Shown here: one piece after another, positions 17,292 through 26,130 of the stretch
Layout: each line of letters opens with the position of its first letter
How positions within the stretch are numbered: the stretch's first letter is position 1
Assembly (NCBI GenBank): GCA_016937575.1
Contig: JAFHKN010000002.1
Span: 3,283,001 to 3,347,000, forward strand
Source: Roseomonas aeriglobus
GTDB taxonomy: Bacteria; Pseudomonadota; Alphaproteobacteria; Sphingomonadales; Sphingomonadaceae
Reading direction: 5' to 3'
DNA length: 64,000 nucleotides
The notes under the pieces: generated by a model
Told to the model about the DNA's origin: nothing
What the model saw: the letters and a program-made list of their open reading frames with translations, nothing else
The model's database searches: none
Position numbers and translations under genes: made by a program

Positions 17292-18595
17292 CAGTCGTCC
17301 CTTTCCTTGATATCGGGGGTGGCGCCGGCGCCGCCCCGGTCGCCTTGGCCAACAGCGTGGATTGCGGCCTGGCGGTGGTATCGGGCCGACGCCTGGTTCT
17401 TCATGGCCCGCGCCCAGCCGGGCATGCTCGATACGTCGTCGCCGGCGCTCGCGGCGGCGGGAGTGGTGCTGCCGACCATCGCGTTGAATGCGCCCTGTCG
17501 GCCGCTTTCTGCGGCTTCGCCGAGGCCGAGCGCGGCGGACATCCTGGAACGCGCCGCATTCGACGCGGCAGTTGCCATGCCGCGCATTCCAGCACCGACG
17601 CTCGACGATCCGCTTGCTTCCTGTCCGAGCTTGTACGCCGTGCCGGCGGCCGACCCCATGCTGGTGCCGGCTCGAACCGCACTGAGACCTGCCGCCGCGA
17701 GACCGCGCGCAGCGCCGACGGCGCCGGCGCCGCCCAGGACGATGATGCCGCCGGCACCCAGCGCCGTACCGAAGGCCGAACCGGCACCGAGCTGCGGCGC
17801 GCCGGAGACAAGACCCGAGGCAATGCCGGGGCCGAAAATGCCGAGACCGAACAGCGCCAGGCTGGCGAGCACGAGGCTGAGCGCCTGACCGATGTCGGGC
17901 TCCTGCCCCTGCAAGGCCGTGGTGAACTGCGAGAAATAGTTGGAGCCGATGCCGACGATGACCGCCAGGACCATGACCTTGATGCCGGAACTCACGACGT
18001 GCCCCAGCACGCGCTCGGCGAGGAAGCTTGTCCGATTCCAGAGGGCAAACGGCACGAGGATGAAGCCGGCCAGCGAGCTCAATTTGAACTCGATGATCGT
18101 CACGAACATCTGCACTGCAAGGATGAAGAAGGCGAGGATGACGAGCACCCACGCGATGAGCAGGACCATGATGGTCAGGAAATTATCGAAGAAGCTGGTG
18201 AAGCCCATCATCTGCGAGGCTTGTTCGAGCAGCGGCCAGGCGGCGGAGAAACCGGTCCCGGCGAGGCGCCCGGGCTTGAGCAGATCGGCCGCGGCCATGC
18301 CGCCGCCGCCGGCGGTGAGGCCGGCCTGTGCGAACGAGCGGAAGATGATGTCGGCCAGCGTCGAGAAGCTGTTCAGGATGAACGCGAACGCGCCGATGTA
18401 CAGGATCTTGCGGATCAATCGGCCGAGGACGTTGTCCTCACCGCCGAGCGCCCAGAACAGGCCCGCCAGTGTGATGTCGAGCGCGATCAGCGTCCGGCTG
18501 AGGAAGCTGACGTCGCCGCCCAGCAGACCGAACCCGCTGTCGATATAGGTGATGAAGGCCTGCATGAACTGGTCGATGACGTTGAGGTCGTTCAC
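17291..18595 (-). CDS. trbL: P-type conjugal transfer protein TrbL (VirB6 family)
   Basis: A 434-aa polytopic inner-membrane protein. The N-terminal 290 residues hold five to seven hydrophobic segments (for example LIAWVLVILAFFILAVQMF and FGLGIFGPGIASGLVSG). The remaining 140 residues are a glycine/alanine-rich soluble tail. TrbL/VirB6 proteins line the translocation channel. The upstream 120 bases, where trbK lies in RP4-type operons, hold a strong RNA hairpin and no trbK gene. Confidence 0.95.
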   Translation of the reverse strand: MNDLNVIDQFMQAFITYIDSGFGLLGGDVSFLSRTLIALDITLAGLFWALGGEDNVLGRLIRKILYIGAFAFILNSFSTLADIIFRSFAQAGLTAGGGGMAAADLLKPGRLAGTGFSAAWPLLEQASQMMGFTSFFDNFLTIMVLLIAWVLVILAFFILAVQMFVTIIEFKLSSLAGFILVPFALWNRTSFLAERVLGHVVSSGIKVMVLAVIVGIGSNYFSQFTTALQGQEPDIGQALSLVLASLALFGLGIFGPGIASGLVSGAPQLGAGSAFGTALGAGGIIVLGGAGAVGAARGLAAAGLSAVRAGTSMGSAAGTAYKLGQEASGSSSVGAGMRGMATAASNAARSRMSAALGLGEAAESGRQGAFNAMVGSTTPAAASAGDDVSSMPGWARAMKNQASARYHRQAAIHAVGQGDRGGAGATPDIKERDD

Positions 18596-18627
18596 GGTGG
18601 CTGGTGTCCTGACAAGGTGAAGAAGAT

Positions 18628-18669
18628 GCCGCGGGGCGCGCCTGGGGGAGCTTCGACGCGCCCCGCGGC
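18628..18669. repeat. 13-bp perfect inverted repeat between trbJ and trbL
   Basis: GCCGCGGGGCGCG (18628-18640) pairs perfectly with 18657-18669 across a 16-base loop. In the trb transcript this is a very stable hairpin just before trbL translation. It takes the place of the usual trbK and could act as an attenuator, a processing site or a stability element. There is no U tract, so simple intrinsic termination is unlikely. Confidence 0.6.
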
Positions 18670-18715
18670 GACATCGGCGGAGGGGCGAGGCCCGCCGATG
18701 CCAGACCGGCTCCGC

Positions 18716-19468
18716 CTATTGGGGGGTGTAGGCGTTGCCGGAGCCGAGGAATTTTTTGGTCGCGCCCTGCGCGTCGGACTGCGCTTGGGTCCGAACGGCA
18801 CGCTCGATCACATCGGCACGGTATTGGGCCGCCATCAGCGTCTGGAGCTGGAACTGCTGCTTGGCGACGAGGGCGAGCAGCTGGTTCGTGGCCTGCTGCG
18901 CCTGAAGCGCACCCTGTGCGCCCTGGCTCCGTTGGACGATGCCGTTCAGCGTCGCAGCGTCGGCGGCGACATTCTCCACCACCTGCGCCTGCACGGTCAT
19001 GGTGTGCTTGTAGGCATCCATCGACGCATCGAGCCGGGCGCGCGCGTCGACGACGTGCTGGTTGTTGGTGAGCGCCTGGTTGAAGCTCGTCGGGAACATC
19101 GACCGGAACTGCTGATCGAGCCCTGCGACGCGGAACTGGATCGCCTGTGCCTGGCCCATCAGCTGGTCGATCTGCTGGATCGTCTGGGTGATCGCCTGAA
19201 ACTCGGGGAACGTGATCGTCGTCAGGTTTTTGGCCTGGTTGATCAGGCTCTGCGCCTGGTTCTGCAGCATCTGGATCTGGTTGTTGATCTGCTGCAGCGT
19301 GCGCGCGGCCGTCAGGATGTTCTGGCTGTAATTGCCCGGGTCGAACACGGTGAGTTGCGCCCGCGCCGGCGTGGTGGTCGTGACCACGCCCATCACGAGC
19401 GAGCCAGCGGCACCGACCGCAAGCGCGCTGGCCATCAGGTATTTCTTGAAAGGCAGTTTCGTCGTCAT
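18716..19468 (-). CDS. trbJ: P-type conjugal transfer protein TrbJ (VirB5 family)
   Basis: A 250-aa protein with a signal peptide (MTTKLPFKKYLMASALAV ... ARAQ), then a long glutamine-rich coiled-coil typical of TrbJ/VirB5 (NNQIQMLQNQAQSLINQAKN; QQATNQLLALVAKQQ). It is a minor pilus component exposed at the pilus tip. The ATG at 19468 has AGGAG seven bases upstream, better than the in-frame ATG at 19474, which directly abuts the same AGGAG. Confidence 0.92.
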   Translation of the reverse strand: MTTKLPFKKYLMASALAVGAAGSLVMGVVTTTTPARAQLTVFDPGNYSQNILTAARTLQQINNQIQMLQNQAQSLINQAKNLTTITFPEFQAITQTIQQIDQLMGQAQAIQFRVAGLDQQFRSMFPTSFNQALTNNQHVVDARARLDASMDAYKHTMTVQAQVVENVAADAATLNGIVQRSQGAQGALQAQQATNQLLALVAKQQFQLQTLMAAQYRADVIERAVRTQAQSDAQGATKKFLGSGNAYTPQ

Positions 19469-19493
19469 CGTCATTCTCCTCGGGGCTGGAGGG

Positions 19494-21914
19494 TCAGGGA
19501 GCGGGAAAGTCGGCGAGCAGATCGGCGGCCCAGCCGAGGTCGGCGTCGCGCAGGAAGCGGGCGGCGAAACCTTCGGGGTCGTCTTCGGCGAGGATGGTCT
19601 CGATCCGGCGCTGGCTGGCCGGATCTGAGGCACCGCAAAGCGCGAGCGCGATCGGCCCGAGCCCCAGCTCGAACAGGCGGTTTCCGCGCGCGGATTGCAG
19701 ATAATAGTGACGCTTTGGCGTGGCCCGGCTGATAAGCTCGATTTGGCGATCGTTGAGGCCAAAGCGGGCGTAGGCTTCGCGGCTCTGCGGCTCGATCGCA
19801 CGGTCATTGGGAAGCAGGATGCGCTGCGGGCAGCTTTCGATGACAGCGGGCGCGATGCTGCTGCCTGCCACATCTGCGAGGCTTTGCGTCGCGAACAGCA
19901 CCGCGACGTTCTTCTTGCGCAGTGTCTTAAGCCACTCCCGGATGCGCGCCGCGAAGAGCGGATGGTCGAGAAAGATCCAGGCTTCGTCGAGGATCAGCAA
20001 TGTCGGCCGGCCGTCGAAGCGTTCCTCGAGCCGATGGAACAGATAGGTCAGGACCGGCGCGACGACGCTTGACTGGCCGAGCAGCGCCTCGGTCTCGAAG
20101 CACTGGACGTCGGCGAAGGCGAGACCGCTTTCGCTTGCATCGAGCAACCGGCCGTGCGGTCCGTCCAGCGTATATGGCTGGATCGCGGTGCGGAGCGCGT
20201 TCGACTGGAGCAGCAGCGCCAGTCCGGTCATCGTGCGTTCCTGCGGGGGTGCCGACGCCAGGCTGCCGAGCGCCGACCAGACCGCATCCTTGACCTCGGG
20301 AGTGACGGTCACGCGCTCAGCATCGAGGAGCGCCGCGATCCATTCGGCTGCCCAGCTCCGTTCGACGGCATCGTCGATCCGCAGCAACGGCTGGAACGCT
20401 AGGGTATCTCCGTCCGAAGCACCGAGCGCGTGGTGCGCGCCCCCCATCGCCAGCACTGCGGCGCGGGCTGAAAGGCCCTTGTCGAAAATGTAGACCTGCG
20501 CGTCGGCGTAGCGACGGAACTGCAACGCGATCAGCGCCAGCATGACCGACTTGCCAGCGCCGGTCGGACCGACCAGCATCATGTGACCGACGTCGCCGAC
20601 ATGGGTGGAAAGCCGGAAGGGCGTCGATCCCGCGGTCTGCGCGACCAGCAGCGGCGGCCCTTCGAGATGGGCATTGCCGATTGGCCCTGCCCATACCGAA
20701 GACAGCGGCATCAGATGCGCCAGGTTCAGCGTGTGGATGATCGGCTGACGGACATTGGCATAGACATGGCCGGGAAGTGACGAGAGCCAGGCCTCGACGG
20801 CGTTGACACCCTCGCGGATCGTCGTGAAGCCGAGGCCGCCGATGATCCGCTCGACCTGCCGGATCTTGGCTTCGACGCCTGCGCGGTCCTCGTCGCTGAC
20901 GGTGATGGTCGTGGTCAGATAGCCGAAGGCGACATGGTCACCGCCGAGCGCCTGAAGCGCGATGTCAGCGTCTGCCACTTTGTTGTCGGCGTCACTGTCG
21001 AGCAGCTGGACCGGCTGGTTGTATAGCACTTCGCGCAGAAGCGCGGTGATCGACTTGCGCTTGTTGAACCACTGGCGGCGGAGCTTGGTCAGGAGCCTGG
21101 TCGCATCGGTCTTGTCGAGGGCGATGAAGCGGGTGACCCAGCGATAGGCGAAATCGGCCTCATTGAGTGCGTCGAGAATTCCGGGCCGGCTGACGTTTGG
21201 AAAGCCGACGACCGTGAGCGTGCGCAGATGCCGAGACCCAAGCATGGGTTCGAGACCGCCGACCAGCGGTGTGTCGGCGAGCAGTGCATCGAGATACATA
21301 GGCGTCTCCGGCACCGCGACCGGATGGTGCCGGCTGGAAACCGCACCATGGAGGTAGGTCAGCGTCTCGGTCGACGAGAGCGCCCGCACCTCGGGCATGA
21401 ACGCGGCGAACAGGTCGAGCGCGCGATCCGTCTCCGCGATGAAGCTCGCCAGCGCGCCGCGCCAATCGCGCCCCCCGACGGCGTCGGGCCGATCGACGAG
21501 GGATCGACCCGCGGCATCGGCGCCGTCGGCAGCGGGCAGCCAGACGAGCGTGAGATGGTAGCGGCTCTCGAAATGGGCACATTCCGCCTCGAAGCGCGCC
21601 CGCCGTTCCTCGTCGACGAGCCAGGACGCCGGATCGGGGAAGCTCCCTGCCGGATAGCCGAGCGCCTCGCGGCGCTCGGCATCGAAGAACAGCGCCCACC
21701 CTGTGCCGAACCGCTTCAGGACATTGTTCGCTCGCGCGCAGGCCGATACGAGCTCGGCTTCAGTTGCGCTCTCAAGGTCGGGTCCGCGGAACGCGAGCGT
21801 CCGCTGGAAGCTGCCGTCCTTGTTGAGGATGACGCCTTTGTCGACCAGAGCCGCCCAGGGCAGATGATCGGCGAGCCGATCGGCGCGCACGCGATATTCA
21901 CGCAGGCTCAGCAT
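19494..21914 (-). CDS. trbE: Conjugal transfer ATPase TrbE (VirB4 family)
   Basis: An 806-aa cytoplasmic/inner-membrane ATPase, the usual VirB4 length. The N-terminal CagE/TrbE domain is followed by Walker A GPTGAGKS near residue 450 and Walker B LLILDEAW near 640, then VLFATQSLADV. It powers pilus assembly and substrate transfer. It starts MLSLREYRV at 21914, overlapping the trbD stop by 7 bases. Confidence 0.96.
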   Translation of the reverse strand: MLSLREYRVRADRLADHLPWAALVDKGVILNKDGSFQRTLAFRGPDLESATEAELVSACARANNVLKRFGTGWALFFDAERREALGYPAGSFPDPASWLVDEERRARFEAECAHFESRYHLTLVWLPAADGADAAGRSLVDRPDAVGGRDWRGALASFIAETDRALDLFAAFMPEVRALSSTETLTYLHGAVSSRHHPVAVPETPMYLDALLADTPLVGGLEPMLGSRHLRTLTVVGFPNVSRPGILDALNEADFAYRWVTRFIALDKTDATRLLTKLRRQWFNKRKSITALLREVLYNQPVQLLDSDADNKVADADIALQALGGDHVAFGYLTTTITVSDEDRAGVEAKIRQVERIIGGLGFTTIREGVNAVEAWLSSLPGHVYANVRQPIIHTLNLAHLMPLSSVWAGPIGNAHLEGPPLLVAQTAGSTPFRLSTHVGDVGHMMLVGPTGAGKSVMLALIALQFRRYADAQVYIFDKGLSARAAVLAMGGAHHALGASDGDTLAFQPLLRIDDAVERSWAAEWIAALLDAERVTVTPEVKDAVWSALGSLASAPPQERTMTGLALLLQSNALRTAIQPYTLDGPHGRLLDASESGLAFADVQCFETEALLGQSSVVAPVLTYLFHRLEERFDGRPTLLILDEAWIFLDHPLFAARIREWLKTLRKKNVAVLFATQSLADVAGSSIAPAVIESCPQRILLPNDRAIEPQSREAYARFGLNDRQIELISRATPKRHYYLQSARGNRLFELGLGPIALALCGASDPASQRRIETILAEDDPEGFAARFLRDADLGWAADLLADFPAP

Positions 21915-22171
21915 GCGAGATAGCCCTTCTGTCTGAGATGGCGGACGAGGACCGGCACGAACGACGGATCGTGCCGGGTCGCGAAGACGGCGATGCTGTG
22001 CCCGACGGCCCAGACGACGATCCCGGCGATCCACTGCTGCAGACCCAGGCCGATCGCTGCGGCCAGCGTCCCGTTGACGATCGCGAGACCGCGGGGGGCA
22101 CCGCCGAGGAGGATCGGCGCTCCGAGGCTCCCGTGGATGGGAACCTCGAAGCCTTCGATATGCTCGCTCAC
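21908..22171 (-). CDS. trbD: Conjugal transfer protein TrbD (VirB3 family)
   Basis: An 87-aa membrane protein (VSEHIEGFEVPIHGSL, then one long hydrophobic hairpin IVNGTLAAAIGLGLQQWIAGIVV in outline). TrbD partners TrbE. The start is a GTG at 22171 overlapping the trbC stop as GTGA; no ATG fits. The C-terminus overlaps trbE. Confidence 0.9.
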   Translation of the reverse strand: MSEHIEGFEVPIHGSLGAPILLGGAPRGLAIVNGTLAAAIGLGLQQWIAGIVVWAVGHSIAVFATRHDPSFVPVLVRHLRQKGYLAC

Positions 22172-22503
22172 GCGATCAGCGCTCCGCCGCCGAAGCTGAA
22201 GAAGCTGAGGAAGAAGCTTGACGCCGCGAACGCGATCGAGAGGCCGAAGATGATCTGGATCAGCCGTCGGAAGCCGCCGGCGGTCTCGCCGAATGCGAGC
22301 GTCAGGCCGGTGACGATGATGATGATCACTGCGACGATCTTGGCGACCGGCCCCTGCACGGAATCGAGCACCTGCTGGAGCGGCTGCTCCCACGGCATGC
22401 CGGTGCCTGCGGCGTGCGCCTTGCTGGCGAGCGCCAGCCCGAGGCCGATCACGGCTCCCGCGATAAACGTGGTGCGACGGTCGGGAATCAGACAAGCAGT
22501 CAT
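22168..22503 (-). CDS. trbC: Conjugal transfer pilin TrbC (VirB2 family)
   Basis: A 111-aa protein with an N-terminal signal segment (residues about 14-32, ending SKAHA) and two hydrophobic helices (IVAVIIIIVTGLTLAFGE and IIFGLSIAFAASSFFLSFF). This is the prepilin of the conjugative pilus; in RP4 the family member is cyclised by TraF, and a TraF-type peptidase is encoded at 40007-40588. Confidence 0.92.
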   Translation of the reverse strand: MTACLIPDRRTTFIAGAVIGLGLALASKAHAAGTGMPWEQPLQQVLDSVQGPVAKIVAVIIIIVTGLTLAFGETAGGFRRLIQIIFGLSIAFAASSFFLSFFSFGGGALIA

Positions 22504-23492
22504 GGTCGTGCTCCTTGGGGCTTGGGGGGTGGAGAGGTGTCGGCGAGCGCGTAGCCGCCTTGCGCGTCGAGGCCGGTCACCCGCGCGATCGTCTCGATCC
22601 GACGCGAGGTCCCGCGGCCGGTGATGAAGACGATCATGTCGATGGCCTCGGCGATCAGCTGGCGCGGCACGGTGACCACCGCCTCCTGCACCAGCTGCTC
22701 GATGCGGTAGAGCGCGGCGATCGCACTGTTGGCGTGGACGGTGGCGATGCCGCCCGGATGTCCCGTGTTCCAGGCCTTGAGCATGTCGAGCGCTTCAGGG
22801 CCGCGGACCTCGCCGACGATGATGCGGTCGGGCCGGAGACGCATGGTCGAGCGAACCAGGTCGGTCATTGTGGTAACACCGGGGCGCGTGCGCAGCGCGA
22901 CGGTGTCCGGCAGAGGGCACTGCAGTTCGCGGGTATCCTCGATCAGGATGACCCGCGCATCGACCCAGGACATCTCGGCGAGCAGGGCATTGGCCAGAGT
23001 GGTCTTGCCCGAACTCGTCCCGCCTGCGACCAGGATGTTGTAGCGCTGGGTGACCGCCGCTCTCAGCGTATCGGCCGCAACCTCCGACATGATCCCGTCG
23101 CTTACATAGTCGTCGAGCGTGTGGAGGCGCTCCGCGGGCTTGCGGATCGAGAAGCACGGCCCGGTCGAGACGGGCGGAAGCACGCCTTCGAACCGCTCGC
23201 CGGCGCGGCCCTCCAGATGGGGCGGCAGTTCCGCCGAGATGATCGGCCGATCTCCATGGATCTCGGCGCGGGCATGGCTCGCCACGAGGCGGATGATCCG
23301 CTCGACCTGATCCGGCTCGATCCTGACGCCCGTGTCGACGCGGCCTTCGCCGAGACGGTCGAGCCGGAGCGCGCCGTCGGGGTTGACCATGATTTCGATG
23401 ACGTGGGCGTCTGCGAGCGCGAGCGCTATGTCCGGCCCCATAGCGGTGCGCAGCATCGCGCGGCGGCGGTCCCGGGCGAGCGAGCCGTTCAT
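22500..23492 (-). CDS. trbB: P-type conjugal transfer ATPase TrbB (VirB11 family)
   Basis: A 330-aa hexameric secretion ATPase. Walker A GGTSSGKTT lies near residue 156, the Asp box is RVILIEDTREL, Walker B lies in DRIIVGEVRGPEALD and the His box in HPGGIATVHANS. It works with TrbE and TraG at the cytoplasmic face of the T4SS. ATG overlaps the CopG gene stop by 4 bases. Confidence 0.96.
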   Translation of the reverse strand: MNGSLARDRRRAMLRTAMGPDIALALADAHVIEIMVNPDGALRLDRLGEGRVDTGVRIEPDQVERIIRLVASHARAEIHGDRPIISAELPPHLEGRAGERFEGVLPPVSTGPCFSIRKPAERLHTLDDYVSDGIMSEVAADTLRAAVTQRYNILVAGGTSSGKTTLANALLAEMSWVDARVILIEDTRELQCPLPDTVALRTRPGVTTMTDLVRSTMRLRPDRIIVGEVRGPEALDMLKAWNTGHPGGIATVHANSAIAALYRIEQLVQEAVVTVPRQLIAEAIDMIVFITGRGTSRRIETIARVTGLDAQGGYALADTSPPPKPQGARP

Positions 23493-23887
23493 CGGTCCTG
23501 CTCCGTCCCGATCGTCCGCCGACCGGCGGCAACCTGCCGGCCGACCTGCGCGACGAATGCCTCGAACCGCTCCCGGCCGACTGCACGGCCGGCCTGATCG
23601 CCGTCGGCGAGCGGTGCCTGGATCGACAGCTCGAACCGAATGAACAGAGCCAACGTCTCCAGAATGACATGGCCGTCGCGCTCGATCCGGGAGAGCGCGG
23701 TCGACATGCGATCGAGCCGCAGGCCGAACCGGTCATCGAGTTCGGACGAGCCGCGGCGATTGAGCCAAGCCGTCAGGGCGTCGACGAGAATCGCAGACTT
23801 CGATGCACCCGGTTTCGCTGCAAGCGCTTCCAGCCTGTCGCTGAGCGGCTTGGGGAGGAACAGCTGATGGCGGACTTTCTCGACCAT
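23489..23887 (-). CDS. CopG-family (ribbon-helix-helix) protein of the trb operon
   Basis: A 132-aa protein with an N-terminal RHH motif (RHQLFLPKPLSDRLEALA, then SKSAILVDALTAWLNRRG) and a helical C-terminal half. Genes like this stand between traG and trbB in many alphaproteobacterial conjugative elements and are thought to regulate transfer or bind near oriT. It lies 2 bases after the traG stop and overlaps trbB. Confidence 0.85.
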   Translation of the reverse strand: MVEKVRHQLFLPKPLSDRLEALAAKPGASKSAILVDALTAWLNRRGSSELDDRFGLRLDRMSTALSRIERDGHVILETLALFIRFELSIQAPLADGDQAGRAVGRERFEAFVAQVGRQVAAGRRTIGTEQDR

Positions 23888-23889
23888 GG

Positions 23890-25917
23890 TCAGAAGTCCA
23901 GCTGAAGGTCGTCGGGACGCGACGATGCGGAATCGATCGCGTACACGGTGCGCGACGCGGCCAGCGAGCGAGCCTGATCCATTGTCCGCTGGTCGGTCGC
24001 GACGTCGCTGTCGTCGTCGCCAAGACCCAGCACGTCGGCCGTTGCCGGTTCGAGCGGCGCCGCCTGCTCGATTTCGTGGGCGGGGTGCCGAACCTGCTCG
24101 AGGCCGCCGCCGGTTTCCTCCCCGGTCTCATCCACGATCTCGCCGAGACGGGAGTCGATACCGCGGACATGATCGTGCCAGTCATTCGAGCGCGCCTCCG
24201 GAAGATCGGCATAGCGTCCGTTGCCAAGAGTTGGCGAAGGAAGGATGCGGGCCTTGAAGGTGCGATCCTCGTAATAGCGCAGCTTCTTCGCGCGCACGGG
24301 CGCGTGGCCAGCAACGAGCACCAGTTCGTCAACCGGCGGCAACTGCATCACCTCGCCGGGCGTCAGCAGCGCGCGAGCGGTCTCCTGCCGGCTGACCATG
24401 ACATGAGCGAGCCAGGGCGCGAGCCGATGGCCGGCATAGTTGCGCATCGCGCGCTGCTCGGTAGCGGTGCCGAGCGCATCGGAAATACGCTTGGCGGTGC
24501 GTTCGTCGTTAGTCGCGAAGGCAACGCGGACGTGGCAGTTGTCGAGAATGGCGTTGTGCTCGCCATAGGCTTTCTCGATCTGATTGAGGCTCTGGGCGAT
24601 CAGGAAGGCGCGAACCCCGTAGCCGGCGAGAAAGGCCAGGCTCGTCTCGAAGAAGTCGAGACGACCGAGTGCCGGGAACTCGTCGAGCATCATCAGAAGG
24701 CGATGACGACCCGGCTTGTTCTCGGCATGGAGATGCTCGGTGAGACGACGTCCGATCTGGTTGAGCACGAGCCGGATCAGCGGCTTGGTGCGGCTGATGT
24801 CGGATGGCGGCACGACAAGATAGAGCGAGACCGGGTGGCTGCCTTCGACCAGGTCAGCGATGCGCCAGTCCGATGCGGAGGTGACCGCGGCGACGGTCGG
24901 ATCCCGGTAAAGCCCGAGGAACGACATTGCCGTGGAGAGGACGCCCGAGCGCTCGTTCTCGCTCTTGTTGAGCAGTTCGCGCGCTGCCGAGGCCACGACC
25001 GGATGGACTGCCGGCGCTTCAGCGGTGCCGAGATGATTGGTTGTCATCATGGCGCGCAGCGTCGCGACGAAGGGGCGCTGCGGATCGGAAAGGAAGGTCG
25101 CTACGCGAGCAAGCGTCTTGTCGGCATCGGCGTAGAGGATGTGCAGGATCGCGCCGACCAGCAGCGAATGGCTCGTCTTCTCCCAGTGGTTGCGTCGGTC
25201 GAGCGCCCCTTCGGGGTCGACGAGGATGTCCGCGATGTTCTGGACGTCGCGCACTTCGTCCGCGCCGCGGCGCACTTCGAGCAGCGGGTTGTACCGCGCG
25301 GAACGGACATCGGTCGGGTTGAAGAGCAGGCAGTGCGAGAAACGAGCGCGCCAACCAGCGGTCAGCTGCCAGTTCTCGCCCTTGATATCGTGGATGACGG
25401 TCGAGCCCGACCAGCCGAGCAGTGTCGGTACGACGAGGCCGACGCCCTTGCCCGAGCGGGTCGGCGCGAACGCCATGACATGCTCGGGGCCGTCGTGCCG
25501 GAGATAGCGCTCGCCTAGCCTGCCGAGAAATATGCCGGCGTCGCTGAAAAGGCCCGCAGCCTTGGTTTCGCGAACGGAAGCCCAATGCGCCGAACCGTAT
25601 GTGGTGACGTTGCGCCGCTGCCGCGCACGCCAAAGCGAACCTGCCACCGCCGCACCACATCCGATGAAGCCGCTGGCGCCGGCAATCGCGCCCGCTCGGT
25701 CGAAGACATGCGGCGCGTAAGCGTCGAAGTGATACCACCAGATGAAGATCGCCCAGGGCCGATAGACGGGAATCCCGTCGATCATTGCCCAGGGCGATCC
25801 AAGCTCGGGCTGGTAGGCGAGTGCCGCTGCCGCCCATTGTGTCGCAGACCAGATGCCCGCGAGCACGATCGCGAAGACGACCAAAATCTGGCCAATCAGG
25901 AGTTTGGTAGGTGTCAT
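23890..25917 (-). CDS. traG: Type IV coupling protein TraG (VirD4 family)
   Basis: A 675-aa protein: two N-terminal membrane helices (LLIGQILVVFAIVLAGIW; AGAIAGASGFIGCGAAVAGSL), Walker A PTRSGKGVGLVV near 150, Walker B LMMLDEFPALG, and a VAFATNDERTA region. It recruits the relaxase-DNA complex to the T4SS. The ATG at 25917 is chosen because GGAGG sits five bases upstream; the longer frame adds only nine residues. It is the first gene of the 12-kb transfer operon. Confidence 0.95.
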   Translation of the reverse strand: MTPTKLLIGQILVVFAIVLAGIWSATQWAAAALAYQPELGSPWAMIDGIPVYRPWAIFIWWYHFDAYAPHVFDRAGAIAGASGFIGCGAAVAGSLWRARQRRNVTTYGSAHWASVRETKAAGLFSDAGIFLGRLGERYLRHDGPEHVMAFAPTRSGKGVGLVVPTLLGWSGSTVIHDIKGENWQLTAGWRARFSHCLLFNPTDVRSARYNPLLEVRRGADEVRDVQNIADILVDPEGALDRRNHWEKTSHSLLVGAILHILYADADKTLARVATFLSDPQRPFVATLRAMMTTNHLGTAEAPAVHPVVASAARELLNKSENERSGVLSTAMSFLGLYRDPTVAAVTSASDWRIADLVEGSHPVSLYLVVPPSDISRTKPLIRLVLNQIGRRLTEHLHAENKPGRHRLLMMLDEFPALGRLDFFETSLAFLAGYGVRAFLIAQSLNQIEKAYGEHNAILDNCHVRVAFATNDERTAKRISDALGTATEQRAMRNYAGHRLAPWLAHVMVSRQETARALLTPGEVMQLPPVDELVLVAGHAPVRAKKLRYYEDRTFKARILPSPTLGNGRYADLPEARSNDWHDHVRGIDSRLGEIVDETGEETGGGLEQVRHPAHEIEQAAPLEPATADVLGLGDDDSDVATDQRTMDQARSLAASRTVYAIDSASSRPDDLQLDF

Positions 25918-26130
25918 GCGGGCCTCCGCCCGCACGAGATTCAAGCTTGCGAGCTTGGGCTTAAGTCTCTTTGGTTTGGAGGGAAAAAGTCAGAACCCAT
26001 CTGGTGACATTGCGTACCTTTTCGGGGCCATTCACGCGCAATAGGAATTATTTGCGGGCAAAGGTTCGCGGCATGCGCGCTAGATGAGAGGCCGCAGAAC
26101 CGAGATTCGCGAGAGATTAAGGACTCAAGG

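Noticed and set aside
18596..18715. trbK entry-exclusion gene
   Set aside because: No lipoprotein signal or plausible start was found in the gap; it is dominated by a 13-bp hairpin.
17345..19732. Long plus-strand open frame (795 codons) across trbL and trbJ
   Set aside because: It has arginine/glycine-rich sequence without family similarity and is antisense to well-supported trb genes; high GC keeps such frames open.
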